Source of the DNA: Viola odorata
Taxonomy: Eukaryota; Streptophyta; Magnoliopsida; Malpighiales; Violaceae
NCBI GenBank assembly: GCA_963691705.1
Contig: OY829539.1
Coordinates: 42,169,656 to 42,233,655 of the forward strand
DNA: 64,000 nucleotides
Direction: 5' to 3'
Positions 10,601 through 21,409 of the stretch are shown here, piece after piece (the first letter of the stretch is position 1; each line of letters starts with the position of its first letter). The notes beneath the pieces were generated by a model. That model did no database searches. It was not told where the DNA came from and saw only the letters and a list, made by a program, of their open reading frames with translations. Position numbers and translations under genes: made by a program.

Positions 10601-13200
10601 CCATTTCTGATTCTCCATGGGTTAGCCCAGTTCAGGTGGTCCCGAAGAAAACTGGCATCACAATCATTCCAGGTCCCGAGGGTCAGCCAATCCCCTCCCG
10701 AATCCAGAATGGATGGCGTGTGTGCATTGACTATCGACGCCTGAACGAAGCCACCCGAAAAGACCATTTCCCACTTCCCTTCATAGATCAGATGCTGGAG
10801 CGCCTTGCGGGCAAGACGCATTATTGCTGCCTAGATGGGTATTCGGGATTCCACCAGATTCCAGTAGCCCTTGAAGACCAGGAGAAAACCACCTTCACGT
10901 GCCCCTTCGGGACCTTTGCTTACAGACGCATGCCCTTTGGGTTATGCAATGCCCCGGCCACGTTCCAGAGGTGCATGGTCAGCATCTTTTCAGAATTTGT
11001 AGAAGAATGCATCGAGGTATTCATGGACGACTTCACGGTCTATGGTAACTCCTTTTCCGAATGCCTCTTGAATTTAAAGAAAATTCCGCAAAGATGTATA
11101 GAAACAAACCTTGTTCTTAATTTCGAAAAATGTCATTTCATGGTCGATCAAGGACTAATCCTGGGCCACATCGTGTCCCGAAAGGGTATCGAAGTGGACA
11201 AGGCCAAAATTCAAGCTATCAAGACCTTGCCTTACCCCTCGAATATTCGAGACGTGCGTTCTTTTCTTGGGCATGCAGGTTTTTATAGGAGGTTCATCCG
11301 GGATTTTTCCAAGATTGCCCAGCCAATGTGCCAATTACTACACAAGGATGTGGACTTCGTATTCGATGACCAGTGCAAGAAGGCATTCGAGACTCTGAAA
11401 GCTAAGCTCATTTCTGCTCCTATCATTCGAGCCCCCGACTGGACACTCCCGTTCGAAATCATGTGCGACGCAAGCAACCAGGCTTTGGGAGCTGTTCTGG
11501 GTCAGAAGAAAGACAAGGAGACTTATGTTATTTATTATGCCTCCAAGTTGTTGGATCCCACCCAACAAAACTATACAACAACAGAAAAAGAGCTTCTGGC
11601 CATTGTCTATGCCCTTGATAAGTTTCGGCAGTACCTCCTGGGCACAGAAGTGATAGTGTACTCTGACCACTCCGCTCTTCGATGCCTGCTCAAGAAGACA
11701 GACGCAAAACCTAGACTTATCCGCTGGATCCTCCTGCTTCAAGAGTTCAACCTAGCCATCAAAGATAAAAAAGGGACCGAGAACTGCGTAGCTGATCATT
11801 TGAGTCGACTCCCGCATCAAGAAGACGACTCCCAAGTAACCATTCGGGAGTCTTTCCCTGATGAGCATTTGTGCTTAGTTGACACGGCAAAGTACCCCTG
11901 GTTCACGGACATAGCTAACTATTGTGCCACTGGTGCGCTTCCAGTCGAGGCCTCGAGTGCAGAACACAACCGAATCCGCAAACAAGCCAAGTATTATGTC
12001 TGGGACAACCCTTACCTATGGAAACATTGTTCAGATCAAATCATTAGGCGCTGTGTCTCCACAGACGAGGTCCCGTCCATCCTCAAGTTCTGCCATTCAA
12101 CAACGGAAGGGGGACATTTTGCTGCAAAGAAAACCGCACTCAAAGTCCTCGAGGCGGGTCTTTACTGGCCCTCCATCTTCAAGGACAGTTATTTATTTTG
12201 CGCAACGTGCCCTCGATGCCAAGCCATGGGAAACATCAGAGCCCGAAACCAAATGCCCTTGACCAGCATCATTGCGTGCGATATTTTCGATATTTGGGGC
12301 ATTGACTTCATGGGACCGTTCCCGAGTTCATTCGGGCATACGTATATTCTGCTTGCAGTAGATTACGTCTCCAAATGGATCGAAGCCAAGGCCACAAAAA
12401 CTGACGATTCAAGGGTGGTTGCCGATTTTCTCAGAACACACATCTTTAACCGATTCGGGACCCCTCGAGCTCTCATCAGCGATCGGGGGACTCATTTCTG
12501 CAATCGAACAGTCGCTTCGCTACTTAACAAGTATGGAGTGACTCATCGAGTGTCTACAGCTTACCACCCCCAAACCAATGGGCAAGCTGAGGTCTCGAAT
12601 CGGGAGATCAAGGCCATCCTCGAGAAAACAGTGAATCAGTCACGAAAAGATTGGAGTCTCAAGCTAGGGGACGCGCTTTGGGCCTACCGCACCGCATTCA
12701 AGACCCCGATCGGCATGACACCATATCGGTTGGTCTATGGCAAGCCGTGTCACCTTCCTGTCGAAATAGAACACAAGGCCTTTTGGGCACTCAAGAAAGT
12801 CAACATGGACTTGAACTTAGCGGGAAAGGAACGCTGTTTGCAAATTCAAGAGCTTGAAGAGCTTCGGGGGAACGCCTATGAGAATTCCATGATCTACAAG
12901 GACAAGACCAAAGCCCAGCACGACAAGCACCTCGTAGTCAAAAACTTCACCATTGGGCAGAAAGTTTTGCTCTACAACTCCAGACTATGGATTTTTTCGG
13001 GCAAGCTCAAGTCCAAATGGTCGGGACCATACCGAATCACTGCAGTATTTGATCATGGTGCTGTTGAGATCCAGAATTTGGACAGCGGGGAGCCATTCAA
13101 GGTGAACGGTCATCGGTTGAAGCCCTTCTATGAGGGATTCAAGCCCTCAACTGCAGAAGAAGCAAGGGTCGAGGACCCAACACTCAACACTCCCGAATGA
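7672..13200 (+). CDS. gag-pol: Gag-Pol polyprotein of element B (Athila, Ty3/Gypsy)
   Basis: A single 1842-codon frame with no stops encodes capsid, protease, reverse transcriptase, RNase H and integrase. Seen in order: Gag capsid region (about 60-300); CCHC zinc knuckle with C323, C326, H331, C336; Gln/Asn/Pro-rich spacer; aspartic protease DLGAG with D662; RT with the FMDD active site, D1119 and D1120; RNase H residues D1266, E1307 and D1332; integrase zinc motif H1475, H1482, C1513, C1516; and DDE residues D1545, D1604, E1640, with the usual 35-residue last gap. The ATG at 7672 is 33 bases after the primer site and is the first in frame. Gag and Pol are fused, as in other Athila elements. 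All catalytic residues I can place are present. The particle would assemble in the cytoplasm and integrate in the nucleus. Confidence 0.95.
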   Translation: MTRRSAPELLPLDHELGRTERGLRQLARGGSNPCVRDLERFFNLEDSPDPENLPPIYPGRPDMNNQGPEGDIVPPLPPPIQTIDDFNAAPEAPTSCIVWPAVPNDWELKSATMHHLPLFRGLAKENPHRHLQQLHSICDAMKPHNVSVEHAKLRAFMWSLKDDALDWFYDLRPQSINSWAEMSKAFTDKYYPVSIAMVTRKQLVSILQKDSEDLEQYYERFKKMQALCPSHNLSEHALMQYFCEGLNGRDKALLNAAANGSITRLTPAAAKATIELMAKNNLQLNNSTSVQDARSAAMENQLAAITGMLQNMASGQPVQVKACQICQFSDHPTDACPFIPDEIPVNAAGGFNAPYGQHHNQGWKQPNYGWNNNQQAGPSHQYGQNPYGNHPPPFNMQAFKPRPNFQNYQYQRQPPPDQNFTMPPPPNEDPSPDKKKIAELEKQIRTLMAEMKEVKNGGRFPGKTEPNPKHEACAMNLRSGLEIPSSVHPGPEADTVIPGPEVNNTAPPPPEQPTDQPKKSRFGDAALDHFFSSKKSRCKKKQPVEEEEFSQEFINKVFEPPFPQRLVKKKKEEEDRDIFEMFSKVVINIPLLKAIKNMPRYAKFLKQLCTNKNKFTEVNRISVGANLTAHIQRKIPPKCKDQGMFTVPCKIGTIEIGKAMCDLGAGINVMPLTIYNGLGLGPLKETTLVIQLADRSVVYPKGIVTDVLVQIGEFLFPADFYVLSMENPTNTKSSDLLLGRPFLATARAKIDCYEASISLEFDGEIIRFNMLDSMKYPPEFSSVNFVDIIDPLVEEIAELNSVEPLKLILDRSLTPESLQEMTASITVPSELCTVAAALEENSALVGEPPSDSPECADHVRVPPSLEQAPDLELKTLPSHLKYAYLGEGESLPVIISNKLEADQETELVNLLQSFTKAIGWTIADIKGLSPSLCTHRIHLEDDSKTVRQPQRRLNPPPLMEVVKKEVLKLLDAGVIYPISDSPWVSPVQVVPKKTGITIIPGPEGQPIPSRIQNGWRVCIDYRRLNEATRKDHFPLPFIDQMLERLAGKTHYCCLDGYSGFHQIPVALEDQEKTTFTCPFGTFAYRRMPFGLCNAPATFQRCMVSIFSEFVEECIEVFMDDFTVYGNSFSECLLNLKKIPQRCIETNLVLNFEKCHFMVDQGLILGHIVSRKGIEVDKAKIQAIKTLPYPSNIRDVRSFLGHAGFYRRFIRDFSKIAQPMCQLLHKDVDFVFDDQCKKAFETLKAKLISAPIIRAPDWTLPFEIMCDASNQALGAVLGQKKDKETYVIYYASKLLDPTQQNYTTTEKELLAIVYALDKFRQYLLGTEVIVYSDHSALRCLLKKTDAKPRLIRWILLLQEFNLAIKDKKGTENCVADHLSRLPHQEDDSQVTIRESFPDEHLCLVDTAKYPWFTDIANYCATGALPVEASSAEHNRIRKQAKYYVWDNPYLWKHCSDQIIRRCVSTDEVPSILKFCHSTTEGGHFAAKKTALKVLEAGLYWPSIFKDSYLFCATCPRCQAMGNIRARNQMPLTSIIACDIFDIWGIDFMGPFPSSFGHTYILLAVDYVSKWIEAKATKTDDSRVVADFLRTHIFNRFGTPRALISDRGTHFCNRTVASLLNKYGVTHRVSTAYHPQTNGQAEVSNREIKAILEKTVNQSRKDWSLKLGDALWAYRTAFKTPIGMTPYRLVYGKPCHLPVEIEHKAFWALKKVNMDLNLAGKERCLQIQELEELRGNAYENSMIYKDKTKAQHDKHLVVKNFTIGQKVLLYNSRLWIFSGKLKSKWSGPYRITAVFDHGAVEIQNLDSGEPFKVNGHRLKPFYEGFKPSTAEEARVEDPTLNTPE

Positions 13201-13672
13201 GGACACGACGTCCAGGCCTGGACGATAATCAAGGCCAAGTGTGGGGACAAGCCCCTGATTTCTAACCCCCTTCCTTTAATTTTCTTATCTCTTACTTCTG
13301 CACCCGACATCCTCTTTTCCATCTTCCCAAAACCCATTTCTTATCTTCCCTAGGTGATTTTAATTAGTTTTGTCCAGACTTATTCCTTTTGTCCATTGGT
13401 TTCTTTAGTTTCTTCTATTATTCGAGTCAACTCTAACTTTTCAAATTTTTTATGTGCACTTTTTATGTTACCTAGGAAAAAAAATTTCGTTGTCCTATCC
13501 CCCTTTCATTTAATTTTTATGTTCCCCTCTCTCCTTTATTTAATGCCTTGTCCCCTTCTTTATTACCCCCATTTAATTACCTCTGATTTTATTCTTATCT
13601 CTCCTCTCTCCAACATCCCAAAAGCTGATTTGCTTTCTCTGATTCCCGTACAGGTGTAAGCGCACCCTGCCC
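13201..13672 (+). other. Spacer between gag-pol and ORF2 of B
   Basis: This T- and C-rich stretch has no convincing gene. It contains AAGTGTGGGGACAAG (about 13236), one of several internal copies of the GTGTGGGG word seen at the polypurine tract. Pyrimidine runs before CAG near 13640-13655 could serve as a splice acceptor for ORF2, but this is only inferred. Confidence 0.4.
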
Positions 13673-15910
13673 ATGGCACTTAGCGCCCTCTCCCATCGCG
13701 CCACGTGGACAACGGAGGACGAAGCGTCAGTTCCCGCCTCTCTCTCCACGTTTCCACGCCTGCCACAACCTACTCACCCACGCCACCTAAACCGTCACCC
13801 TTCCACGTTACCCAACCGTTACCCAACCAAACCCTTTTCAGCTCTCCCAATCAAATCAAAACGCAGCTTTCCCTCTGCTTTCCCAACACAAAACCCTATT
13901 CCCTCCCTTATGGCACACACCAGCATTAACCTCAACAAAAATCCCTCCTCTCACTCTTCTACCCCCACCCCTACTCCTCTCTCCAACCCGAAACAGCCGC
14001 ACACCATCACCTCCGACCACTCACCCGCCGCCACTGAACGGCTCGGATCCACATCCTCTGAGACCACCCTCAACCTAGACGAAGCCCCCCACACCATCCC
14101 TCTCCCAGACATGACCAGATCTGGCAAGGTTCGCCGTGTCCCACCAACCACCACCGCCGGTAGCAAGAAGAGAACGCCTCCCAGCCCGGTCAACTCCGTT
14201 CCCCTCGACGTTAAGCCTATCGGCTACGTCATCCCGTTCGACACCGACGGTGAGGAGGAACCCCAGTCCAGTTCTAGCCTCCAGGAAGCCCGGCGGGTGG
14301 AGAGAGAGAATGAGGAGCAATTCCCGTGGGATTCCGACGACCAGCGAGAGGAGGAGGACGACGGCGGACAAGACGGTGAAGAGGAGGTCGAGCTGACTGA
14401 GCGACCGGAAGCGCAGGACGCCCAGGACCCCGAGCACACTGCTCCCGATCCCGAGTACATTCCAGAGGGCCCAACTGAGGAGGTCACCAAGGAAGGAGAA
14501 GGGGAGATCGACCCACCCCAACCTCCCAGTCCACCCCCGAAACCGGCCAGGGGTAAGACCCGAGCCGCTAAGAACGCTCCCAAGCCCCCTGCACCCAAGG
14601 CTCAAGCCCCCAAACCTCTGGCCGCTAAGAAAAGGAAGGCCCCGGCCTCTTCCAAGGGCAAAGCGCCTGCTACTGAGACCCCCCGCAAATCCCAGCGCGT
14701 CGAGACAGAGGATGAGGAGTTCGATTCCGCTCCGGGCTCTCGACCCAGTTACCTGGTAACGGCTAACCTTGAAACTTTCAATGAGCTTTTCATCTTTAAC
14801 GATAAACCTTCCTTGGATAAGGTACATTTGATGAATTTTAAGGGAGTAGCCCCATGCCCTAAGTTAGATATGGAGTTCTATGATAAGATGGGTGTTGGGT
14901 CCCGAATTCGGGAGTATATCAGTGGTATCGGGTGGGAGAGTTTCTTTTATATGGATCAGCCTACTTATCTGGAACTCAGTTTGGAGTTCTTTGCTAGTTT
15001 TTGGTATAAGTTTGATCTGTTCAAGCCTAAGGGTGGGGTAGGTCCCGATTTGTCTGCGAAGGGTTGTGTGAATTTCAGGCTTGCAAGTAAATGGCACCCT
15101 CTGTCCCTCAACGACTTCAACGTTTATCTTGGTTTCGTCAGTCGTGAAGGGACTCAAGAGGCCGCCTATCAAAATGCTCTCACCACCGTTCCTGCTGAAT
15201 TCAACAATCACAAAGCACTTCGGGAGCTCTTTGGCCAAGATGAGATCATCTTCGACTCTCGCAATACCAAAGCCCACTGCATTCAAGACCCGGCGCTCCG
15301 CATCCTGCAACGCTTCCTGTCCATTGCCCTCGCGGGTAAATTCGGGACCTCTGGACAGCTTGCCCAAACGGAGTTGTTCTTTCTCTGGGCCATGTACCAC
15401 AAGAAACGGGTCAATCTTGGATACTGGATCGCCACCGCTGCTCATCACGTCGCCAATGCTCCCCAGGGTCGCTCTCCTGTTCTTGGATCAGTTGTCCCCA
15501 GCTTGGCCTTAAAGCTTTACACTTCGACACTTCGGGAGCTCAATCTGTATCGACACCCGAGTTCCTTCAAGATCCTTGGATTCAAATCTTTGGACGCGAT
15601 GGAATTTCTCTGTGTCATTAATGGTGTCTTGAGTTTCCATGCAGGTAACAAGGGTCGGATCGAAGGCAAGTATAGGTACCCAGACCTCTCCAAGCCGTCT
15701 GCTGCTCCCGAGCCTCCGTCTAGCAACGCCACCACTTCACCAGCCCCGAAACCCGCAGTTGACTCCCGAGTGCCCGACAACATTCCAGCTGACGACACCA
15801 CGAACCAGCTCCTCCGCCTCATCCTGGAAACCAATCTTGCAATCCTTCGAGAGATCCAGACTCAAGCGGACGTGCTGATTGCGATGCGCCGTCCTCGTCC
15901 TCCCCCATGA
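13673..15910 (+). CDS. ORF2 of element B, ATHILA ORF-1 family protein
   Basis: A 745-codon frame lies downstream of pol, where Athila elements carry the so-called env-like ORF. The N-terminal 350 residues are low complexity, rich in Ser/Thr/Pro, then Glu/Asp, then Pro/Ala/Lys with basic clusters. Residues about 360-680 form a well-ordered domain closely matching the ORF2 product of C. It contains the shared segments FNDKPS, NFRLA(S/N)KW and ELFFLW. I recognise this as the 'Arabidopsis retrotransposon ORF-1' (ATHILA ORF-1) type, function unknown. I see no clear signal peptide or membrane segment, so 'envelope' is not supported. ATGs at 13910 and 14112 are alternative starts; C starts at a short basic MAKTKKP-type N-terminus, so a later start is plausible. 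Expression probably needs splicing or internal initiation. Confidence 0.8.
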   Translation: MALSALSHRATWTTEDEASVPASLSTFPRLPQPTHPRHLNRHPSTLPNRYPTKPFSALPIKSKRSFPSAFPTQNPIPSLMAHTSINLNKNPSSHSSTPTPTPLSNPKQPHTITSDHSPAATERLGSTSSETTLNLDEAPHTIPLPDMTRSGKVRRVPPTTTAGSKKRTPPSPVNSVPLDVKPIGYVIPFDTDGEEEPQSSSSLQEARRVERENEEQFPWDSDDQREEEDDGGQDGEEEVELTERPEAQDAQDPEHTAPDPEYIPEGPTEEVTKEGEGEIDPPQPPSPPPKPARGKTRAAKNAPKPPAPKAQAPKPLAAKKRKAPASSKGKAPATETPRKSQRVETEDEEFDSAPGSRPSYLVTANLETFNELFIFNDKPSLDKVHLMNFKGVAPCPKLDMEFYDKMGVGSRIREYISGIGWESFFYMDQPTYLELSLEFFASFWYKFDLFKPKGGVGPDLSAKGCVNFRLASKWHPLSLNDFNVYLGFVSREGTQEAAYQNALTTVPAEFNNHKALRELFGQDEIIFDSRNTKAHCIQDPALRILQRFLSIALAGKFGTSGQLAQTELFFLWAMYHKKRVNLGYWIATAAHHVANAPQGRSPVLGSVVPSLALKLYTSTLRELNLYRHPSSFKILGFKSLDAMEFLCVINGVLSFHAGNKGRIEGKYRYPDLSKPSAAPEPPSSNATTSPAPKPAVDSRVPDNIPADDTTNQLLRLILETNLAILREIQTQADVLIAMRRPRPPP

Positions 15911-16840
15911 TCCCGAACAATTTTAATCACTTTTGCCCCTGCGTGGGCTGGCTATCACTCTTGAACAATTTCCATTCCTGCTTTCATTTTAAATTGCTTT
16001 ATCTTTTGTCTCCCTTCCGCATTGAGGACAATGCGCTGCCTACGTGTGGGGGGGAGTTTAAAAACTGCTAGTATTTATCATTATTATCTTGCTCACATTC
16101 TAGTTTAATTTTCCTAAGTTTATGCATGACTTTCTTTAAAACTTTTTTTCGGATTTTAGCTCAAGGCCTATTTTTGAAAACACCTCAATAATGGACACAC
16201 ACCTGACTTGTGCACATAGAAGAAAAATGTTGTCCTAGTGAAGGTCCCGAATGATTCATGCTTTGCCTGTTATGCCTTATACCTGCTTCAAGACCTAGAC
16301 ACCAGTAGTCACAACTTAACACCTTATGAGCATTTGAGCCTTCATACCTATATTTATTGTTTGAGTGAATGCATGACTAGGTATTGGTTGGGCTTGCATG
16401 ATATCCATGGGTATAGACACATTTAGACATAGGAAAGCAGTAAAAAGATTAAGTCTTCGCATCACATTATCTTCTCTCATCTTTTCTGTTCTGTTTTCTT
16501 TTATTACTCCCGAACCACTTCTTGACCCTCCATTCTGACCATTTGAATTTTCGTTGATCTTTCTTTTGGCAGGTGAGCGATGTTGTTGGGCGCACCATCG
16601 AGGGCTAGACTAGACAGAAGAAGCAGCAAAAGCGAAGTGTGGGGGCTCCCGAATACATTCACGGTCCTGAATACTGGCACCAATTCAAGGGCAGACCAAA
16701 ACGAAAAAACCACTTCCCACCCACAGCAAAACACAAGTGTGGGGAAGTGGAATCAGACATCTGGCCCCCAAAGAAAAGATCTCAATCCTCAACCAGACCA
16801 GCTCTCTTCCTCTCTCTCGAAAAAAAAAAAAACAAAAAAA

Positions 16841-16874
<34 letters not shown>

Positions 16875-17563
16875 TATAGAAAAACAAAAACAATAAAAGA
16901 GAGAGGGAAGAGAGCAAGACAATACTTTCGAAGCCAGAAGAGGAAAATCGGCAGCCAGCATCCACTCAAGGTCGTGAACCTCGGTCCCGAAACGCAGCAA
17001 GGGTCCCCCTCGAAGAAGAAAAGCCTAGTCTAGCCTTCGCTCCAGCAACATTGTCTCACCATTTGATTCTTTCTTGCCAAGGGAGCATTCCAGGTTTGAG
17101 TTGGTTCCACCACCTTCTCATTTCACTTCCTTACTCTCCCTCTTCTCCACTTTTTCTTCTCATTATGCTTCTTCCATTCCCTCTTATCATTTATTCTCTT
17201 TGTTCCCCCTTCTTGCCCCCGATGCAAAGTCTTTTGATTGCTAGATTGCCTATGCATGTGTCTAATGTACTCGGATTGATGTGCAAACTTGATTTTGTGC
17301 CGTGTTATTGCGTACTTGAGTGTTTAAACACCTAGCCTTGTTCATGAGCGTGAGTGCAAACAGCAATCCATGTGAGGACTGCTGGTTGATAGGCTGATGT
17401 GGAAAAATCCATTCTTAAGGATCGTTATCCTTCTGATTGGATGCAGGTGTATCTAGGCAGGGCTTGATTTCATTCGGGGTCCCGAATCTTGAGTAGCATG
17501 ATTTTTCTCTGTGCTATTGTTTGGTGTGTCTGTTCTATTTTGGGGACTGTTTTAAATTTTGTG
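15911..17563 (+). other. 3' untranslated region of element B
   Basis: No convincing gene is present. Blocks are shared with the same region of A, C and the captured segment in F: GTGCGCTGCC-like text near 16030, a GAGTGAATGCATGAC block near 16363, and GAGTGTTTAAACACC with GTGAGTGCAAACAG near 17318-17362. GTGTGGGG words occur at about 16043, 16637 and 16737. The TCCCGAA word is frequent. Confidence 0.7.
16819..16878 (+). repeat. Poly(A) run and (TA)n microsatellite
   Basis: About 38 nearly pure A residues with a single C are followed by about ten TA units. A, C and F carry an A-rich or purine-rich tract at a comparable distance before the 3' LTR. Slippage here makes the local length unreliable. 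Confidence 0.85.
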
Positions 17564-17602
17564 AATGCTCGAGGGCGAGCATTGGGCAGTGTGGGGGCTA
17601 TT
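17564..17602 (+). promoter_or_regulatory. Hairpin and polypurine tract before the 3' LTR of B
   Basis: AATGCTCGAGGGCGAGCATT (17564-17583) is identical to the hairpin of A. It is followed by GGGCAGTGTGGGGGCTATT and the LTR at 17603. The 8-bp stem is perfect. The tract is the likely plus-strand primer. Confidence 0.8.
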
Positions 17603-19325
17603 TGATAGCATGTTTTTATGCATGATTTTCCCTCCACTTTCTCACTTATCTAGAGCATGATTCTGCTAATTTACCCTTGATTTCATTACTATTGCAGATT
17701 CAGGCCTAAAAAGGGAGTTTGTGCTAAAACATGCGTTTTTGGTGCATTTTGAGCGAATTCCAGTTTCAAGACCAGAAGTCGAGGTCCCGAGCCCAAAGCA
17801 GCGTTCAAGGTCCCGAGTCGGATTCCCAGTTCGGGACCCCGAAGGGCAAAGGATGTCATTTCCACGTGTCATCCCACCTAAAACGCCCATGTGACTCCTC
17901 TGACACTGTTCCTGCGCTCTGCACTGATTACCAAACACCTACCGAACTGACCAGTTCAGCCTCGAGCTCAGTCCAGACCTGCCAAAGCTGGAGAAATCAG
18001 ACAGCTTTATGCTTTTCCAGCTTTGTGCTTTAAGGAACATGGATCCACTTCTTTAGGCTTTCAATTAATGCATTTTGTCCCTAGTTTTAGGCTGAAGATA
18101 TTTTGTGCTTAGGGCTCTACTATATAAAGAGCATCTAAGCTTAGTTTAAGGGATCTCTTCCTAATTTATAATCACTTAGGATAATTTAGAAGTAGCTTAG
18201 ACTTCTCTCTAGTCCCTCTCTCTAGCCATTGTTAGCTTCTTCAACATTGCTGCCGAGCTATAAACGGAATTCTAGTAACAAGTTTTCTTCCCTTGCACTA
18301 TTTAATTACTTGTTATGCTTTCCTTAATCATTATTTGCTTATCTTTAAGTATGAGTAGCTAAATTCCTAGTTCTTGGCAAGGCTGATTCAAGGGTTGCAA
18401 GGGCAGATTCGAGGCCTTAATGTGCTTAATATATTCTTGATGCTGTATTTAACTATTCATCGATTTAATTACATCTTTGCATGATTTAATTTAAGGTCTG
18501 ATCAACTGAGAATTATTTTGTGTAAATGCTGCCATTTATGTGATGAATACGGAAGGAAAATTGCATGAAACAAGTGGGCATCTGTTTAGTCTTGACTGTG
18601 TCAAAGTGGTCTTGAATAGATAGGTTGGGTAGTTGATTAGGGTTGAGTCACGAGTCTGACAAACTGAGGGACTTTAGTTCTAGATCTGTCTTTTCTTAAC
18701 TTCATGGCCAGTTTGAGTATGGTCCTCCCGCATTCGTGCCTGGAGGGATGGCAAACTGTCAAGACTACCTCATATGTGGAAACGGGGGGTAGTTTCTCTT
18801 AAGAGAAAAGTAGGGGATATCCGAGGAATCTGGTCCCCATGTCATTTCTATGACGTCTTGAATGGAATACCCTTGAGCTGATGACGATCTGGTCCCGAAT
18901 GCAACCCAGAATGCCTTTGCCGAGAACACTTTCTCCATCTAATTATCTGTTGTTATTTCACCCTTGTTCTGTTTCACGCCTGTGTCAATATTTTTGTACT
19001 TGTTGCTGATTTGTTTTATTATTCCTGGAATTAATTATTGATTTGTCTATTTTACCATTCGGAATCTCGAACGTGACATTCGGGACCCCGAATACTGTTT
19101 TCTTAGATAGAATTGTTAGCTCCCGAACTCTGCCTTGGCCAACTCGTTTGGCCAAGTAAAACCCCCCCATTGTTACTCTTTGTGCTCTTCTCCCCCGAAT
19201 ACATTCACGACCATAAATCAGTTTCTCACAATCCCCGTGTTCGACCCTGACTGCCACTGTACACTTTATCTCTTGTGCACACACATTTTCAGGCACTATA
19301 AATTTATGTATTTGATTGACGATCA
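17603..19325 (+). repeat. 3' LTR of element B
   Basis: 1723 bp from TGATAGCATG to ACGATCA, nearly identical to 5895-7617. The TATA box TATATAAA is at 18121-18128. It is followed by TTCCC and the continuation of A's LTR. Confidence 0.95.
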
Positions 19326-20314
19326 TTCCCCTTTTGTAATTTTCTTTTAAAAACCCTTTTTTGTATGAGGGTTTGGACGACCCTCACTCTCATTCTCTTT
19401 TCTGTTCTTGCAATTTGGATTTTGGCGGACGCCGCCTCTGCCTCCATTATTCTTCATCTTCTTGTCTTTATGCAATTTTATTTATTTATTTATTTTAATT
19501 CTAACATGAGCGGCTAAGCTCATTCGTTCTTGGTAGGATCATCGAAGGTTGCTTAGGAAAGCCGTGAGGTCGAATTAAAGTCAATATATCACTAGTTTAT
19601 ATTTATTTACTTAACATTTTCTTGTCAATTCTACTAGGACTGTTTCTAGTTCGGCCAACTAGCTGCTATCCCTAGACGATTAACGTCATCTCTGTTGTTA
19701 TAACTAACGCGAAGCTGCAGGGTAAAGTAGACGACCAATTAGAGTCATCAGGTCGCTGGTCCCATCTAATTGGGTTAAGTAAGTAATCAGGGTAGAGCCT
19801 CGAACGTACTGAGTGTCTCGCCCTGGACACGTCTTCCTTCATCTTCATATACCTTTGAGTATTGCCTCCATAAACGTACCTTGGGGGGACAACAAAGTGT
19901 CAAGACTACTCCATAAACGTACCTTGGAGTAGTTTCTCGTGCGAAAGGAAGCAGGGGATCTAAACGTACCTGGTCCCTATAGCGCGTCTATGAGCGAGGG
20001 GTAGAAGATCACTGCAACGATGACTGGCTGACCTTGAATGCAAGCGGAGATAGATCCTACTAGGAACTCTTTCCTCTATTGATTTCTTGTTTATTTTAAT
20101 TCTGTTTATTACTATTTTTGTAGTTATAAATCAATCAACTCTTGAAATCCCCCCGTTACTTGTTACTGTTCTGATCTGTTTGCCCTTGCCGCACAACACA
20201 AGATAGTGTCTACCTTAGTCTCTATGGATCGACCCTGTATCACTATACACAATTTATTTGTGCACTAGTCTGTAGGTTTTATTATTAATTTTGAGGTGTC
20301 TCGACAGCACGTGA
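19326..20314 (+). repeat. 3' LTR of element A, second part
   Basis: This continues the 3' LTR of A after the insertion of B. It aligns with about 610-1603 of the 5' LTR, including the GCGGACGCCGCC, CATGAGCGGCTAAGCTCATT and CAGCACGT blocks. It ends GTGA, followed by the AAGGT duplication at 20315-20319. Confidence 0.9.
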
Positions 20315-20414
20315 AAGGTCTATTCGAGATTGCTTCATTTTTTCCTATCATAATTTAATGGCCAAAAATATTTCTGGCAGAAGTATATGTTTTGATATCT
20401 ATCTATCTATACTA

Positions 20415-20674
20415 CTCCCTCCGGTACGTTTTATATGACGTTTTAGCATTTGCTTTTACTGTTCCGAAACGTATCTTAAGACGGCCAGAACAGTCACTAT
20501 TTGAGACAATTTTGCCCCGAATTTTTTCTCGGAAGTACGTTAAGGATTAACGTACGTTTGAAAAAAAGTACGGAATTTTTTGGGGTCAAATAGTACCTCA
20601 TCCGACCTCCTCGATATGCGTTCCCTATTGAATATTGGGATGCGAGGAAGTCATATAATTCGTGCCAGAGGGAG
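20415..20674 (+). mobile_element. Stowaway-like MITE (Tc1/mariner type)
   Basis: This 260-bp element is bounded by TA (20413-20414 and 20675-20676). Its terminal inverted repeats start CTCCCTCCGGTACG on the left and, reading in from the right, CTCCCTCTGGCACG. They match over about 25 bases with a few mismatches. It has no coding capacity. It sits nine bases inside the Helitron terminus. Confidence 0.85.
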
Positions 20675-21409
20675 TATATAAAAAGCACCAATGGGCTTAT
20701 TTTCTTAAATTACTATTATAGCCTTAAATTATTAAAAAACTTAAGGGTGTAATGAACTTTTAATTTTTCAACCACTTATTTAATTAATTAACCTACCTAT
20801 TATTAAAATTGAATAAATCTATTACTCAATCACTTATTTAATTAATTAATCTACTTATTAAATCCATTGATTATTTAATTAATTAACCTACCTATTAAAC
20901 CCTAAACTACAAAGCATCGCCAACAAAATTACAAAACTAATAACTCTACTCTTCTATATTTATTTAGTTCAGATTCACTCTTCTTTCCGTTTTATCAATT
21001 TTTTCTTCTGTTTTCAAGCTTAGAGTGAGTTACTATTTTTCCCCCACTGATTAAAGGAGAAAAGCCCAAAACGGGACTTTATTTGAGTAATCATTCAATG
21101 TTTTCCTGCCCAAGAAAAAATACAGAAGGGAACTGAATGTGACCAACAGCTACTAGGTATTTTCAATTTTACTGCAATAATTATTGGTTTAATTATAGAT
21201 TTTGTCAATTATTGTGGATGCAACTGTGGGCATGCTTTATATGAGATATTTAATTTGAATAATTAGTGCAGCTAAAGATGTATTCATCAACGGACTCCGA
21301 TGACGACACTGCCTACAACGTAGTGGATTTTTAGGGATTCATTAGACCAAGAAATTGGAAAAATGAAGGGAACTATTGTCTTTGTCCTACAATTCCTTTG
21401 ACCAACAAT

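Larger units (their letters stand above)
5895..19325 (+). mobile_element. Element B: full-length, young Athila LTR retrotransposon
   Basis: The 13,431-bp element has two 1723-bp LTRs, TG...CA ends and a TTCCC duplication (5890-5894 and 19326-19330). It has a primer-binding site, an uninterrupted gag-pol, a second long ORF, a hairpin and a polypurine tract. I count four LTR differences by eye (6935, 7274, 7534, 7577 and their partners), all transitions, or about 0.2%. At an assumed 1.3e-8 substitutions per site per year this is roughly 0.1 million years. All parts expected of an autonomous Athila element are present. Whether it is active cannot be read from sequence. Confidence 0.95.
228..20314 (+). 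mobile_element. Element A: old, internally deleted Athila-type LTR retrotransposon, split by element B
   Basis: This Ty3/Gypsy Athila-branch element begins TGATATGATG at 228 and ends at 20314. AAGGT flanks it at 223-227 and 20315-20319, a 5-bp target-site duplication. Element B (5895-19325) sits in its 3' LTR, so A itself is about 6.65 kb. The interior keeps a primer-binding site, the end of gag, a protease and the last part of integrase. It lacks the gag capsid, reverse transcriptase, RNase H, the integrase core and ORF2. The final dinucleotide is GA instead of CA. The LTR copies differ at many sites, so A is much older than B. It is best read as a non-autonomous deletion derivative. Confidence 0.9.

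Noticed and set aside
13673..15910. Calling ORF2 an envelope protein
   Set aside because: I could not find a signal peptide, cleavage site or membrane anchor. The conserved core matches the ATHILA ORF-1 type, so only that was claimed.
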